Positions 10,030 through 19,956 of a stretch of 64,000 bases of DNA are shown in pieces (the stretch's first letter is position 1; the number at the start of each line of letters is the position of its first letter). The DNA comes from Candidatus Thiodiazotropha sp. (ex Codakia rugifera) (GTDB taxonomy: Bacteria > Pseudomonadota > Gammaproteobacteria > Chromatiales > Chromatiaceae), in contig JAHXHN010000004.1 in assembly GCA_025656675.1 (NCBI GenBank), positions 248,001-312,000 on the forward strand, read 5' to 3'. The notes below the pieces were generated by a model that was not told the DNA's origin, did not search any database, and saw only the letters and a list, made by a program, of their open reading frames with translations. Both the position numbers and the translations under genes were made by a program.

Positions 10030-10057
10030 CTATCTCTATTCCGTCCGATAAGTGAGT

Positions 10058-10606
10058 TCAGTTCAACTCATCTTCCAATGCAGCTTCCACACTCTCTGCT
10101 TCGGCATGCAGCTTTTGCAGAAAACGCATTTTTCGCAGGATCTCTCTGGCGGCATGCAACTGTTCTTCTGTAGGGGTTTCGAATTGAACAGCCATCTGCG
10201 CCACCAGGCTTGTAATCTGTCTGTTGATCCGGCCACGCAGATCAATAATTGCTTGGTAGGAATCTGTTTGACGGGGGATCGCCTCCAACTCCTCCCGTAA
10301 TTCCATCTGTTGCATGAGAAATGCCATATCTTGAGTGGATTCATTCTGAGCATCCATCTCAATACCGTGCAGTGTGAGTAGATAACTGGCTCGAGCAATT
10401 GGGTCCTTAAGCGTTTCGAATGCCTCATTGATCAATGAGGCCCCCTGTACAGAAAGGCGTCGCTCTTGATCGGTGGCATGGGCGTATCGATCAGGATGCA
10501 TCACCCGTTGCAGATCCCTATAACGTTCAGACAGTGAGTTACCATCAACGATATAACCGATCGGCAAACCAAACAGATCAAAGTAGTTTTTCGAAAAATC
10601 CAGCAT
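10058..10606 (-). CDS. hscB: HscB, J-domain co-chaperone of HscA
   Basis: A 182-residue protein with an N-terminal J domain carrying the HPD motif (VMHPDRYAHAT, about residues 36-38) and a C-terminal helical domain for IscU binding. It recruits IscU to HscA and stimulates ATP hydrolysis. It sits between iscA and hscA in the isc operon. Confidence 0.96.
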   Translation of the reverse strand: MLDFSKNYFDLFGLPIGYIVDGNSLSERYRDLQRVMHPDRYAHATDQERRLSVQGASLINEAFETLKDPIARASYLLTLHGIEMDAQNESTQDMAFLMQQMELREELEAIPRQTDSYQAIIDLRGRINRQITSLVAQMAVQFETPTEEQLHAAREILRKMRFLQKLHAEAESVEAALEDELN

Positions 10607-10661
10607 ATCGAAAAAACGGCCGCCTTATGGCAGCCGTCTCATATCCTTTAATAGTTGCGCT

Positions 10662-10985
10662 TCAGACACCAAAACTCTCACCACATCCGCACTCACTCTT
10701 GGCATTGGGATTATTAAACTTGAAGCCTTCATTAAGACCTTCACGGCCATAATCAACCTCAGTGCCATCGAGATAGACAAGACTCTTGGGATCAATAATC
10801 ACCTGTACGCCTCGATCTTCAAAGACCTGGTCATCTTCCTGCAGGTCATCCACAAATTCCATCTCATAAGCCATCCCGGAGCAACCCGAAGTACGTACAC
10901 TTAAACGTATACCCAAACCTTTGCCCCGATTGGCAAGAAAGGCCTGTACCCTATTGGCTGCAGCTTCTGTGATCGTGATACCCAT
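10662..10985 (-). CDS. iscA: IscA, A-type iron-sulfur carrier
   Basis: A 107-residue A-type carrier. The three conserved cysteines are in [11 protein letters not shown] and in the C-terminal [10 protein letters not shown]. The start chosen is the ATG giving [10 protein letters not shown], which matches family length. A longer reading of 136 residues is possible but would run back towards iscU without homology. It carries clusters or iron to apo-proteins. Note that the Fe-S gene order runs iscS, iscU, iscA. Confidence 0.95.
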   Translation of the reverse strand: MGITITEAAANRVQAFLANRGKGLGIRLSVRTSGCSGMAYEMEFVDDLQEDDQVFEDRGVQVIIDPKSLVYLDGTEVDYGREGLNEGFKFNNPNAKSECGCGESFGV

Positions 10986-11022
10986 CGTTCCTACTCTATC
11001 AAATCGAATTATACCGATGCAG

Positions 11023-11406
11023 TTATTTAGTTTTCTTGTCAGAAAAGTCTTTAATGGCCGCTTTAATGGCATCTTCAGCCAAAACAGAGCAATGTACCTT
11101 CACTGGCGGTAACGCTAACTCTTCGGCAATTTCTGAATTCTTGATCTCCTGCGCCTGCTCCAGTGTTTTGCCCTTGACCCACTCTGTCAGCAGGCTGCTG
11201 GAGGCAATTGCAGAGCCACAACCATAGGTCTTAAAACGGGCATCTTCGATGACGCCCTCTTCGTTGACCTTGATTTGCAAACGCATCACATCCCCACAAG
11301 CCGGCGCACCCACCATACCCGTACCAACACGGGTATCGTCTTTGTCGAAGGCGCCCACATTTCGTGGATTCTCATAATGGTCCAGTACCTTGTCACTGTA
11401 TGCCAT
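11023..11406 (-). CDS. iscU: IscU, iron-sulfur cluster scaffold
   Basis: A 127-residue scaffold with all three ligand cysteines ([29 protein letters not shown]) and the LPPVKVHC motif recognised by HscA. A [2Fe-2S] or [4Fe-4S] cluster is built here using sulfur from IscS. It lies 33 bases after iscS. Confidence 0.98.
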   Translation of the reverse strand: MAYSDKVLDHYENPRNVGAFDKDDTRVGTGMVGAPACGDVMRLQIKVNEEGVIEDARFKTYGCGSAIASSSLLTEWVKGKTLEQAQEIKNSEIAEELALPPVKVHCSVLAEDAIKAAIKDFSDKKTK

Positions 11407-11439
11407 AATCTACAACCTCTGAATGATGCATGAAGCGCA

Positions 11440-12654
11440 CTAATGCGCTGCCCATTGAATCGATTTCAGGTCGACACCATCCTTGAACATCTCCCATAGG
11501 GGCGATAGCTCACGCAATCGCTCTACCTCAGTACGGATCTTATTGATCGCGTAATCCACCTCTTCCGCAGTGGAAAAACGGCCCAGAGTAAAGCGGATGG
11601 AACTGTGTGCCAGTTCATCTTCGCGTCCCAGGGCACGCAATACATAACTTGGTTCCAGGCTTGCCGACGTACAGGCAGAGCCAGAAGATACGGCCAGATC
11701 CTTCAGTGCCATAATCAGGGATTCCCCCTCTACAAAGGCAAAACTGACATTTAGATTTCCAGCTACTCGCTGATCCTCATCGCCGTTCAGATAGACCTCT
11801 TCAATATCGCTGATCCCGGCCCAGAGCCGATTCCTTAATCCTAAAACCCGTTCATTCTCCGTTGCCATCTCCTCTCCGGCAAGCCGGAAAGCCTCACCCA
11901 TTCCAACTATCTGGTGAGTAGCAAGGGTTCCGGAACGCATACCACGCTCATGCCCCCCGCCATGCATCTGCGCCTCTAGACGCACCCTCGGTTTACGTCT
12001 TACATAGAGTGCGCCTATGCCTTTCGGCCCGTAGATCTTATGCGCTGAAAAAGACATGAGATCAACCTTCAGGGTTTCGAGATCGATCGGTACCTTGCCA
12101 GCGCTTTGGGCCGCATCTACATGAAACAGGATCTTGCGCTCACGGGTCAACTCACCGATTGCATGTATGTCCTGTATCACACCGATTTCATTATTGGTAT
12201 GCATGATCGAGACAAGAATCGTGTCATCCCGTAACGCCGCTTCCAATTTTGCAAGATCGATCAAACCGCTAGGTTCCGGATCCAGGTAGGTCACCTCATA
12301 CCCATCACGTTCCAGCTGCCGACAAGTATCAAGTACCGCTTTATGTTCGGTTTTGCAGGTAACGATATGGCGTCCCTTCTTGGCGTAAAAATCTGCCACA
12401 CCTTTGATGGCCAGGTTATCTGACTCTGTCGCACCGGAGGTCAGCACAATCTCTTTAGGATCGGCATTCACCAGGTCGGCTATCTGCTGCCTTGCTACCC
12501 TTATCGCATCACCCGCAGTCCAACCAAATGCATGTGAACGTGAGGCTGCATTTCCAAAATCGCCATCCGGGGTGAGATAACGACACATCAATTCCGCAAC
12601 ACGGGGATCTACAGGCGTTGTAGCCGAATAGTCCATGTATATGGGTAACTTCAT
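11440..12654 (-). CDS. iscS: IscS, cysteine desulfurase
   Basis: A 404-residue PLP enzyme that converts cysteine to alanine and passes sulfane sulfur to IscU, to tRNA-thiolation enzymes and to others. The PLP lysine is in [12 protein letters not shown] and the catalytic loop cysteine in [16 protein letters not shown]. The start is the ATG giving [12 protein letters not shown], with GGAG eight bases upstream. This gives the same length as the well-known family members. An in-frame ATG five codons upstream lacks such a site. Confidence 0.97.
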   Translation of the reverse strand: MKLPIYMDYSATTPVDPRVAELMCRYLTPDGDFGNAASRSHAFGWTAGDAIRVARQQIADLVNADPKEIVLTSGATESDNLAIKGVADFYAKKGRHIVTCKTEHKAVLDTCRQLERDGYEVTYLDPEPSGLIDLAKLEAALRDDTILVSIMHTNNEIGVIQDIHAIGELTRERKILFHVDAAQSAGKVPIDLETLKVDLMSFSAHKIYGPKGIGALYVRRKPRVRLEAQMHGGGHERGMRSGTLATHQIVGMGEAFRLAGEEMATENERVLGLRNRLWAGISDIEEVYLNGDEDQRVAGNLNVSFAFVEGESLIMALKDLAVSSGSACTSASLEPSYVLRALGREDELAHSSIRFTLGRFSTAEEVDYAINKIRTEVERLRELSPLWEMFKDGVDLKSIQWAAH

Positions 12655-12681
12655 CTCAAACTCCGACAATCGATTTTTTAG

Positions 12682-13185
12682 TCAGGCACCAGCCAGGTCA
12701 TTCGATCCATCTGCCATGGATATTTCCAGTCCAGATAACTCATCGTGATCGGCATGGTCCTGCCGGTCCGCCACCTCACGTACCGCCTTGCGATCCATGA
12801 GATCCTGTAAGCTTATTTTATTGAGATAGCTATATATTTGATTACTGAGATCTGACCATAAATCATGAGTCAAGCAACGTTCATTGTTCTGGCAATTGTG
12901 AGCACCATTGCATCGTGTGGTATCGATATTTTCATCCACTGCTGAAATAACCTCACCGACGAAAATCTCTTCGGCACTTTTCCCCAGGCTATATCCTCCA
13001 CCTGGACCACGCACACTGGCAACCAGGGATTTTTTGCGCAAACGGGAAAATAACTGCTCCAAATAGGAGAGCGAAATTCCCTGACGCTGGGCTATATCGG
13101 CAAGGGTAATCGGACCTTCACCATAATGTAGGGACAGATCCAACATGGCTGTCACTGCGTATCGGCCTTTTGTGGTAAGCTTCAC
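12682..13185 (-). CDS. iscR: IscR, Rrf2-family iron-sulfur regulator
   Basis: A 167-residue regulator starting with GTG ([14 protein letters not shown]), with GGAG eight bases upstream. An upstream in-frame ATG would add 25 unrelated residues that coincide with the promoter. The winged helix ([14 protein letters not shown]) is followed by the cluster-ligand cysteines in [21 protein letters not shown]. Holo-IscR normally represses its own isc operon. A matching operator is present just upstream. Confidence 0.96.
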   Translation of the reverse strand: MKLTTKGRYAVTAMLDLSLHYGEGPITLADIAQRQGISLSYLEQLFSRLRKKSLVASVRGPGGGYSLGKSAEEIFVGEVISAVDENIDTTRCNGAHNCQNNERCLTHDLWSDLSNQIYSYLNKISLQDLMDRKAVREVADRQDHADHDELSGLEISMADGSNDLAGA

Positions 13186-13216
13186 TTCATCGACTCCGTG
13201 AATATTTCCAAACGCT

Positions 13217-13248
13217 AATATACATTCCCAAGCAAAATAGTCAAGATT
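13217..13248 (-). promoter_or_regulatory. isc operon promoter with probable type-1 IscR operator
   Basis: On the minus strand TTGACT (13239-13244) and TATATT (13217-13222) are separated by 16 bases, a good sigma-70 promoter. The segment 13224-13248 overlaps the -35 box and spacer. It matches about 19 of 25 positions of the type-1 IscR consensus as I recall it, including the central GACTA/TTT core. Placement over the promoter fits repression of isc by cluster-loaded IscR. The match was counted by eye, not scored with a matrix. Confidence 0.7.
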
Positions 13249-13260
13249 ATCCCACCCCAT

Positions 13261-14088
13261 TCATTCGATGGTTTTCTCTTCCTCGGGAATCTGTTCATCA
13301 AGTTTCTGCAGCTCCTCTGCTGTTGAAATTATCTCGCAGGAATCGAGATCGGGGAGATTGGATTGATCCTCATCCACTCCAAGTTTTTTCAACGCTTCAC
13401 ACATTGACTCCATTTTCCTGTCCATAACATGGATATGATCAAGCATGCAGTTGATCGCATGAGCCACCGGATCTGCAGCATCTTTGGTCGCTCCATAAGC
13501 ATCGAAACCTATCTTCTTTGCAATTTTCTCTCTATGACCATCCTGTTGCGGTTTTCTGGGTGTGATGAGTTTACCGGGTACACCAACCACAGTAGCGCCT
13601 GCAGGCACATCTTTAACCACGACTGAATTGGAACCAATCCTGGCTCCTTCTCCCACTACAATGGGCCCAAGTACCTTGGCCCCTGCACCGACAACCACAT
13701 TGTTCTCAAGGGTGGGATGGCGTTTTCCCTTATCCCAGCTTGTGCCACCCAGAGTGACACCGTGATAGAGCGTACAATCATCACCAATTACCGCTGTCTC
13801 TCCAATCACGACGCCCATCCCATGATCGATGAAAAAACGCCGACCAATCACCGCGCCGGGATGAATCTCAATACCGGTAAGTAACCTGGCTATGTTCGAT
13901 ACCACACGGGCTAGCCATTTCAGCCCGATATGCCATATTGCATGGGCGAAACGATGATAGACCACAGCATGCACACCAGGATAGGTGGTGATTATCTCAA
14001 AAGCATTGCGGGCTGCAGGGTCCCGCTCAAAAACGCTCTGGATATCCTCTTTCCAACGAGAGACTTTCTCTTCACCTGAAGTGTCCAA
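13261..14088 (-). CDS. cysE: CysE, serine O-acetyltransferase
   Basis: Makes O-acetylserine from serine and acetyl-CoA, the first step of cysteine synthesis. The N-terminal helical domain ([20 protein letters not shown]) is followed by left-handed beta-helix hexapeptides ([21 protein letters not shown] through [17 protein letters not shown]) containing the active-site His regions DHGMG and LYHGVTLGG. After the helix comes a 90-residue acidic, coiled-coil-like tail, which is unusual. The start is uncertain: TTG at 14088, preceded by AGGTAGG, places 11 residues before the conserved Trp. A longer TTG start at 14166 is also open. Cysteine supply and IscS are linked by context. Confidence 0.92.
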   Translation of the reverse strand: MDTSGEEKVSRWKEDIQSVFERDPAARNAFEIITTYPGVHAVVYHRFAHAIWHIGLKWLARVVSNIARLLTGIEIHPGAVIGRRFFIDHGMGVVIGETAVIGDDCTLYHGVTLGGTSWDKGKRHPTLENNVVVGAGAKVLGPIVVGEGARIGSNSVVVKDVPAGATVVGVPGKLITPRKPQQDGHREKIAKKIGFDAYGATKDAADPVAHAINCMLDHIHVMDRKMESMCEALKKLGVDEDQSNLPDLDSCEIISTAEELQKLDEQIPEEEKTIE

Positions 14089-14568
14089 CTGCCTACCTAC
14101 GCTTGAGTATGAAATCGGTGGTGCCACACTAACAATGGTGGCATGAGGAAAGCAGATTATCCACAATCCCGCACAAAATACTAGGGTATTAGATGGGTAT
14201 CAGCAGATATTCGAATAATTTGGCCTAGAATCTGCTGTTGAACGCTTTGGAAGGTGTGTTTGTGGTGTTGTAGGGCAAAACACGATGACAGTGAAAAATG
14301 TGCTATTGCAAGGCATTTAACGCAGCCATGCGCTGCCACAAGTGTGCCGTTTGCAGTGTAGCCTTGCCACTCAAAATGAGAAGAAGCTTCTCTAAACTGA
14401 AAAACTATATCTCCATTGCATCTCGTGCTATGGATCACGGTACACGAGTGTGGTGTCTCATATTGTTTGACGATTATAGCGAGACACTATGCGGCTAGCC
14501 GCTAGGCGCGTTCCGCAGGGAATGGCAGGCCCTTTCCTAAGGAGGGCAACAACGCGGATGGCCGCTGA
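14089..14568. other. 480-base gap between cysE and trmJ
   Basis: No convincing gene. An 85-codon open frame on the minus strand (14181-14438) shows no family features or good ribosome site. The segment next to trmJ is rich in palindromes (see the repeat entry). The cysE promoter must lie here but I cannot place it. Confidence 0.5.
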
Positions 14569-14574
14569 TCAGCG
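14491..14574. repeat. Palindrome-rich repeat-like element at the end of trmJ
   Basis: Two perfect 12-base palindromes bracket the segment: GCGGCTAGCCGC (14491-14502) and CGCTGATCAGCG (14563-14574). A near-palindrome, CCCTTTCCTAAGGAGGG, lies between them. The last palindrome includes the trmJ stop codon. The layout resembles REP-type extragenic elements and could also act as a transcript-end structure. I see no full second copy in the window. The short hairpin at 5351-5372 shares only the TTCC-TGCGGA-like core. Confidence 0.4.
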
Positions 14575-15294
14575 TCTCATCGACTTACGTCCCTGCATGG
14601 CACTTAGGATACCGCGCATGATATTTATCTCATCCTTATCCGGCCGGGCCCGCTGAAAAAGACTACGCAGTCTTCGCAACAGTTTTTTTGACTGCTTTGG
14701 CTGGGTAAAACCCACATCATCCAATGCCTGAGCAAGGTGTTCATGGAAGCCCTGCAGCATCTCGGCAGTGGCCAGATCCCTTGTGCTCTCATCGGTTAAC
14801 TCAACCTGCTGCAGTTGAGCCTGGAATATTTCGTAGGCTAAGACTTGGACTGCAGCACCCAGGTTGAGTGAGCTATAAGCCTCATTGGTTGGGATATGCA
14901 CAAGAAAGGTGCAACGATCCAATTCACTATTACTGAGACCTGATCTTTCACGTCCGAACACCAATGCTACTTCCCCGTGTGCGGCCTCTTGCACCAACTT
15001 CGCAGCAGCCTCTCTGGGTGATACCACTGGCCAGTCGACGCTGCGCGCACGGGCACTTGTACCAACCACAAGACGGCAGCCCACCAAGGCATCGTCGAGT
15101 GAATGGGCTACCTGGGCGCTATTCAACAAGTCATCAGCGCCTGAAGCACGGGAAGTGGCTTCTTGATGAGGAAAAAGCTGTGGGGTAACCAGATGAAGTT
15201 GCTGCAGCGACATGTTTTTCATGGCCCGTGCAGCCGCTCCAATATTACCAGGATGACTGGTATCCACCAGCACGATTCGGATATTGTTCAGCAT
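14569..15294 (-). CDS. trmJ: TrmJ, tRNA (Cm/Um32) 2'-O-methyltransferase
   Basis: A SpoU (SPOUT) family methyltransferase that modifies ribose at position 32 of tRNAs. The N-terminal NIRIVLVDTSHPGNIGAAAR motif, ALVFGRERSGLSN and PTNEAYSSLNLGAAVQ form the knotted AdoMet site. The start chosen gives MLNNIRIVLV; another ATG lies three codons earlier. It is divergent from suhB, a common arrangement in this class. Confidence 0.93.
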   Translation of the reverse strand: MLNNIRIVLVDTSHPGNIGAAARAMKNMSLQQLHLVTPQLFPHQEATSRASGADDLLNSAQVAHSLDDALVGCRLVVGTSARARSVDWPVVSPREAAAKLVQEAAHGEVALVFGRERSGLSNSELDRCTFLVHIPTNEAYSSLNLGAAVQVLAYEIFQAQLQQVELTDESTRDLATAEMLQGFHEHLAQALDDVGFTQPKQSKKLLRRLRSLFQRARPDKDEINIMRGILSAMQGRKSMRR

Positions 15295-15379
15295 AGCCGG
15301 CAAGGGTACCTGATTCTAAATAGGGAATAAATTAGGAAATAGTTTATCCTCATCGCCACTTGCTGTATCCTCGCGGCCC

Positions 15380-16177
15380 ATGAATCCAATGCTAACCATT
15401 GCAGTGCGTGCCGCCCGCGAAGCCAGTCGCGTCATCACTCGAAACTTCAACCGCATCGACAGGTTGACAATATCGGACAAGGGAAGCAACGATTTTGTCA
15501 GTGAAGTGGACCGGAATGCTGAAGCCGTCATTATTAATGTATTGCGAGAAAAATACCCCCATCACGCCATACTGGCCGAAGAGAGCGGTAAGCATGCTGG
15601 GGATGACTACCAGTGGATTATCGATCCACTCGACGGCACAACTAATTTTTTGCATGGATTCCCTCAATTTGCCATCTCTATCGCCTTAAAAATCAAAGGA
15701 CGCTTGGAGATTGGGGTGGTTTATGACCCTATCAATGAAGAGATGTTCACTGCCAGCCGGGGTGAAGGTGCACTACTGAATGACCGAAAGATCCGTGTAT
15801 CCGGTCGAAAAAGCCTGGAAGGTGCGCTGCTTGGTACAGGGCTACCCTATCGAGACTTCAGATTTACTGACAACTACCTGGGTATGCTCAAAGATTTAAT
15901 GAAGGATAGCGCAGGTGTACGTCGACCCGGTTCTGCAGCACTCGATTTTGCCTATCTGGCAGCGGGTCGTACAGACGGTTTCTGGGAGTTGGGACTGAGT
16001 GTGTGGGACTTTGCTGCAGGCGCAGTACTGGTGAGAGAGGCAGGCGGATTGGTTACCGACATTGGTGGAGGCGAGCGCTTCCTCGATACTGGAAATGTGA
16101 TCGCAGGAAACATCAAGGTCCATAATGCCATGCTAAAACGTATCCTACCCCATCTCGACGATAAACTTACCGCTTAA
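15380..16177 (+). CDS. suhB: SuhB, inositol-1-monophosphatase family protein
   Basis: A 265-residue Mg2+-dependent phosphatase family member. The metal-binding motifs are visible: LAEESG, IDPLDGTTNFLHGFPQ and LSVWDFAAGAVLVREAGG. In enterics SuhB also joins the rRNA antitermination complex with Nus factors. It is transcribed away from trmJ, with a 76-base intergenic region. Confidence 0.95.
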   Translation: MNPMLTIAVRAAREASRVITRNFNRIDRLTISDKGSNDFVSEVDRNAEAVIINVLREKYPHHAILAEESGKHAGDDYQWIIDPLDGTTNFLHGFPQFAISIALKIKGRLEIGVVYDPINEEMFTASRGEGALLNDRKIRVSGRKSLEGALLGTGLPYRDFRFTDNYLGMLKDLMKDSAGVRRPGSAALDFAYLAAGRTDGFWELGLSVWDFAAGAVLVREAGGLVTDIGGGERFLDTGNVIAGNIKVHNAMLKRILPHLDDKLTA

Positions 16178-16299
16178 TTCCCATCCTCAAGAACCCGATT
16201 CACAGATTGCTGTAAACCGGGTAAATGCACCTCAAGAAAGCAAATTGACAACCGTTAATTTGGATGAAGACACACATCCACTATTACGGATAATTCCAA

Positions 16300-16503
16300 A
16301 TGGAAAGCGATCATAATAAGAGAAAAAACCTAAGCGACCATGCCCTGGAAATGGTAATGCGAGATGTCCTGAGTGGACTGAGAGATTTCTCTCTAGAGCT
16401 GCAGACAGAGTCAGCATCGGGATCATCAACATCAGACCAGAGACAGACTCACGATCTGTCTTCTGGCAACTTTAATAGCAGGTCAAATCAAAAAAAGAGC
16501 TGA
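16300..16503 (+). CDS. Possible small protein of unknown function
   Basis: A 67-residue open frame in the 373-base gap between suhB and secF. It is hydrophilic, with a helical N-terminal half (ALEMVMRDVLSGLRDFSLEL) and a Ser/Gln/Asn-rich tail. No ribosome site is convincing and no family is recognised. The helical segment looks protein-like, but the frame could be chance. The rest of the gap holds nothing I can identify. Confidence 0.3.
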   Translation: MESDHNKRKNLSDHALEMVMRDVLSGLRDFSLELQTESASGSSTSDQRQTHDLSSGNFNSRSNQKKS

Positions 16504-16550
16504 TACGCTACATTGACGTTGAGAAGAGCCCTATACGGGTGTAACGCCTC

Positions 16551-17486
16551 TCAGGGCATCTCATCCGGTCCACCATCCTCTTTCTGCACAGGCATCAGAT
16601 CCGCCCTGCTGACACCCATTGAAATCACTGAGCTGCTTGCTACATAGATGGAAGAGTATGTACCAATGACCACACCAACGATCAACGCCAATGCAAAGCC
16701 ATGGATAATCTCACCACCGAACAGAAACAGTGCCACCAATACCAACAGGGTTGTACCCGATGTGATCAAGGTTCGTGAGAGGGTCTGATTGACTGATGTA
16801 TTGATGATATCGATTGCCTCTCCCTTGCGTATCTTACGGAAATTTTCCCGGATGCGGTCGAATACAACAATCGTATCGTTGAGCGAATAGCCGATTACAG
16901 CTAAAACTGCCGCCAGCACCGGCAGATCAAAATCCACCTGAAAAAGTGCAAAAAAACCAATAGTTATCAGTACGTCATGTACAAGGGCAATCACTGAACC
17001 AACCGCAAACCTGTACTCAAAACGTAATCCCACGTAAATCAGGATACCGATTAAGGCATACAGCATCGCCAATCCACCGTCCTCAGTCAGCTCATCACCT
17101 ACCTGAGGTCCTACAAATTCGACACGACGCAGGTCTGCCCCTGGATCGATCCCCTTCATAGCGTTGAAGGCACGGTCACTGAGCACCGCACTCTCCAAAT
17201 CATCACGCGGTGCTAGCCTCACCAGGACATCCCTTGGTGTCCCAAAGTGCTGGATTACCGCATCGCCAAACCCATCTTGGGTCAGTGCATCCCTTACCAC
17301 AGAGAGTTCTACTGCTTGTGTGTACCCCACTTCGACAAGCGTCCCTCCAGTAAAGTCGATACCGAAATTAAGACCACGCACACCGATCGCAATGAGGGCG
17401 ATCAGCAACAGCACCCCGGAGAATACCAGCGCCATACTGCGCTTACCCATCAAGTCAAAACGGGTGCCTTTGTTAATAATCTGCAT
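16551..17486 (-). CDS. secF: SecF, Sec translocon accessory subunit
   Basis: A 311-residue inner-membrane protein with six predicted helices. The first helix is followed by GLNFGIDFTGGTLVEV, the characteristic SecF periplasmic start. The conserved helix 4-5 block AVIGYSLNDTIVVFDRIRENF is intact. With SecD and YajC it uses the proton gradient to complete protein export. It lies 11 bases after secD. Confidence 0.97.
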   Translation of the reverse strand: MQIINKGTRFDLMGKRSMALVFSGVLLLIALIAIGVRGLNFGIDFTGGTLVEVGYTQAVELSVVRDALTQDGFGDAVIQHFGTPRDVLVRLAPRDDLESAVLSDRAFNAMKGIDPGADLRRVEFVGPQVGDELTEDGGLAMLYALIGILIYVGLRFEYRFAVGSVIALVHDVLITIGFFALFQVDFDLPVLAAVLAVIGYSLNDTIVVFDRIRENFRKIRKGEAIDIINTSVNQTLSRTLITSGTTLLVLVALFLFGGEIIHGFALALIVGVVIGTYSSIYVASSSVISMGVSRADLMPVQKEDGGPDEMP

Positions 17487-17497
17487 AACTGGACTCC

Positions 17498-19351
17498 TTA
17501 TATCGCTAACGCTTTTACGCGTCTGTGACCATAGATAAAATTGATCACTGCACGTGTTCCCACGATAGCGGTAAACATGGAGGTAAGAATTCCTATCGCC
17601 AGGGTGACAGCAAAACCCTTGATCGGTCCGGTGCCGAAACTGAACAAAACAACAGCGGCAATCAATGTTGTAATATTGGCATCGATGATGGTGGAGAAGG
17701 CCTTCTCATATCCGGCCTGAATACTTGCCTGGGGTGAATTACCGTTGGCAATCTCCTCGCGGATACGTTGAAAGATCAACACATTCGCATCCACGGCCAT
17801 ACCCACGGTCAGGACGATACCGGCAATACCAGGCAGCGTCAGAGTGGCCTGCAACATCGAAAGAATGGCCACGATCAGTACCAAATTCATCATCAGCGCC
17901 AAGTCGGCAACCAGACCAAACACCCTATAGTAGAAGGCCATGAACACCATCACCAGGGCCAGGCCAATCATCACTGACATAAAACCTTGATCGATACTAT
18001 CCTGTCCCAAGCTTGGTCCGATCGTGCGCTCCTCGACAATCTCAATCGGGGCTGCCAGGGCACCAGCCCTCAACAACAGGGCCAGATCGCGTGCCTCTTC
18101 AGTAGAATCAAGCCCCGTGGTTTGAAAGCGCCGTCCAAAGGGTTCCAGGATATTGGCGATTGAGATCACCTCCTCCACCTTCTTTTTCACCTTCACTGGC
18201 TTCCCGTCCACCATTCGGGTAGTGACGCGATTCTCAATGAACACCACCGCCATGGGTTTGCCCACATTCTCATTGGTCATCCGTCGCATCCGTTTGGCAC
18301 CCACGCCATCCAGGCTGACAAAGACTGCAGGCTGACCGGAACGTTGATCCAGACCCGACGAAGCATCAACAATTTGATTACCGGTTACGATCACCCGCTT
18401 CTTCAGTAGCACCGGCTGACCATCACGTTCGTGATAAAGGTTGGATCCTGGTGGAATACGACCATTCACCGCATCTTCAACGCTATGCTCAGTGTCAGCC
18501 AGGCGATACTCGAGGGTTGCGGTAGCGCCTAGAATCTCTTTCAACTTAGCAGGATCCTGCGCCCCGGGGAGTTGCACAACAATACGTCGCACACCTTGTT
18601 GCTGTATCAGAGGTTCTGCGATACCCAGGGCATTGACCCGGTTACGCAGGGTGGTGATGTTCTGTTGCAGAGCAAATTTCTGAACCTCCTGTTTCTCGAC
18701 GGGAGAGAGAGAGGCTCTGACTAGGAAGGCCTCTGCTTCATCGAGGCTTTCCAGATTCAAGGAGCGGAATTCATTGCCGATCGCCTCTGTTGCCTGATCA
18801 CGCTTTTCGGCATTATTGAATTTGACCAGTACCTGATCATTTTCGCGACTGATACGGATATAGCGCAGCTTTTTCTCACGCAAAAGGGTGCGTATGTCAC
18901 TACTGTAGCGTTCTGCCGCCTGCTCGATTGCCGTTTCCATGTCCACATCAATCAACACATGGATACCACCTCGCAGATCGAGCCCAAGATACATCGGCTC
19001 AGCCCCCAAACCGCTTAGCCAATCAGGCAGATCGGGAGATAGGGTCAATGCAGGGGTGTAGTTATCGCCGAGCTCTGCGGCGATGATATCCATGGCCTTA
19101 AGCTGGTCTTCGGAACTCTTGAACCGTACCAGCATTTTTTGATTCTTAATGGCCATACCCTTGGCAACCACGCCAGCCGGTTCCAACGCCTGTTCAATTC
19201 GTGACTGGGTCGCCTGATCGATGACGGCATCACGTTGGGCGGAGATTTCCATGGAGGGGTCCTGATCAAAGAGATTGGGCAGGGCAAACAGCCCACCCAG
19301 CAGGACCACTGTCAAAACCAGCAGGTTTTTCCAAAGTGGGTATTGGTTCAT
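17498..19351 (-). CDS. secD: SecD, Sec translocon accessory subunit
   Basis: A 617-residue partner of SecF. Helix 1 is at the N-terminus, then a large periplasmic domain with GLDLRGGIHVLIDVDME (the SecD D1 motif), then five C-terminal helices including GIVLTVGMAVDANVLIFQRIREE. It lies 53 bases downstream of yajC and forms an operon with yajC and secF. Confidence 0.97.
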   Translation of the reverse strand: MNQYPLWKNLLVLTVVLLGGLFALPNLFDQDPSMEISAQRDAVIDQATQSRIEQALEPAGVVAKGMAIKNQKMLVRFKSSEDQLKAMDIIAAELGDNYTPALTLSPDLPDWLSGLGAEPMYLGLDLRGGIHVLIDVDMETAIEQAAERYSSDIRTLLREKKLRYIRISRENDQVLVKFNNAEKRDQATEAIGNEFRSLNLESLDEAEAFLVRASLSPVEKQEVQKFALQQNITTLRNRVNALGIAEPLIQQQGVRRIVVQLPGAQDPAKLKEILGATATLEYRLADTEHSVEDAVNGRIPPGSNLYHERDGQPVLLKKRVIVTGNQIVDASSGLDQRSGQPAVFVSLDGVGAKRMRRMTNENVGKPMAVVFIENRVTTRMVDGKPVKVKKKVEEVISIANILEPFGRRFQTTGLDSTEEARDLALLLRAGALAAPIEIVEERTIGPSLGQDSIDQGFMSVMIGLALVMVFMAFYYRVFGLVADLALMMNLVLIVAILSMLQATLTLPGIAGIVLTVGMAVDANVLIFQRIREEIANGNSPQASIQAGYEKAFSTIIDANITTLIAAVVLFSFGTGPIKGFAVTLAIGILTSMFTAIVGTRAVINFIYGHRRVKALAI

Positions 19352-19404
19352 TGTGCTTTCAAATCATTATGGCTAGGAGAGTAGAGGCGTTCGTTCAACC
19401 TTGG

Positions 19405-19734
19405 CTAGAGCTCTTTGAGAGATCCCTTGGGCAGAACAGAGTCTATAGCCTGTCGGCGTACTTTCACCTCGGTCCCATCTGATATCTCAACCAGGAGAAA
19501 GTTCTCACCAAGATCAGAGATTTTACCCGCCATACCTCCCGTGGTGACGATTTCATCCCCTTTCGCCAGAGCATCAACCATCTTTTTGTGCTCCTTCTGG
19601 CGTTTGACCTGTGGACGAATCATCAGAAAATAGAGCACAGCACCGAAGATCACCAATGGGAGCAAACCGGTAATCGCACTGGCCTGCTCTGCTGCCGGTC
19701 CTTCCGCCAACGCATCAGATATAAAAAAACTCAT
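19405..19734 (-). CDS. yajC: YajC, SecDF-associated membrane protein
   Basis: A 109-residue single-helix protein (LLPLVIFGAVLYFLMIRPQ), the usual YajC length and motif. The start chosen is the ATG giving MSFFISDALA, with AGAGG nine bases upstream. A longer frame adds 19 unrelated residues. In many Gammaproteobacteria tgt and queA lie directly upstream. Here they are 24 kb away, across the inserted block. Confidence 0.95.
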   Translation of the reverse strand: MSFFISDALAEGPAAEQASAITGLLPLVIFGAVLYFLMIRPQVKRQKEHKKMVDALAKGDEIVTTGGMAGKISDLGENFLLVEISDGTEVKVRRQAIDSVLPKGSLKEL

Positions 19735-19956
19735 TTCTATCAACCTCTCAATCGGGTCAAAAAAGATTGTCAGGCAGATCCTGCCCTGCAAAAAAAATCA
19801 GCGGCCGATTATGACACAGAAGGCGACAAGAAACAGGGGCCAGTGACATAGTTGGATATTATCTGGCCAGGAAGTCACTATTCGGTGGGACAGGATCACC
19901 GTTCAGACTTTGACAAAGTGGGGGTCTGCTAACGCTGTTTTTTACTCGAAAACGGC

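Noticed and set aside
14181-14438. 85-codon minus-strand frame between cysE and trmJ
   Set aside because: No family features, composition typical of non-coding sequence, no ribosome site.
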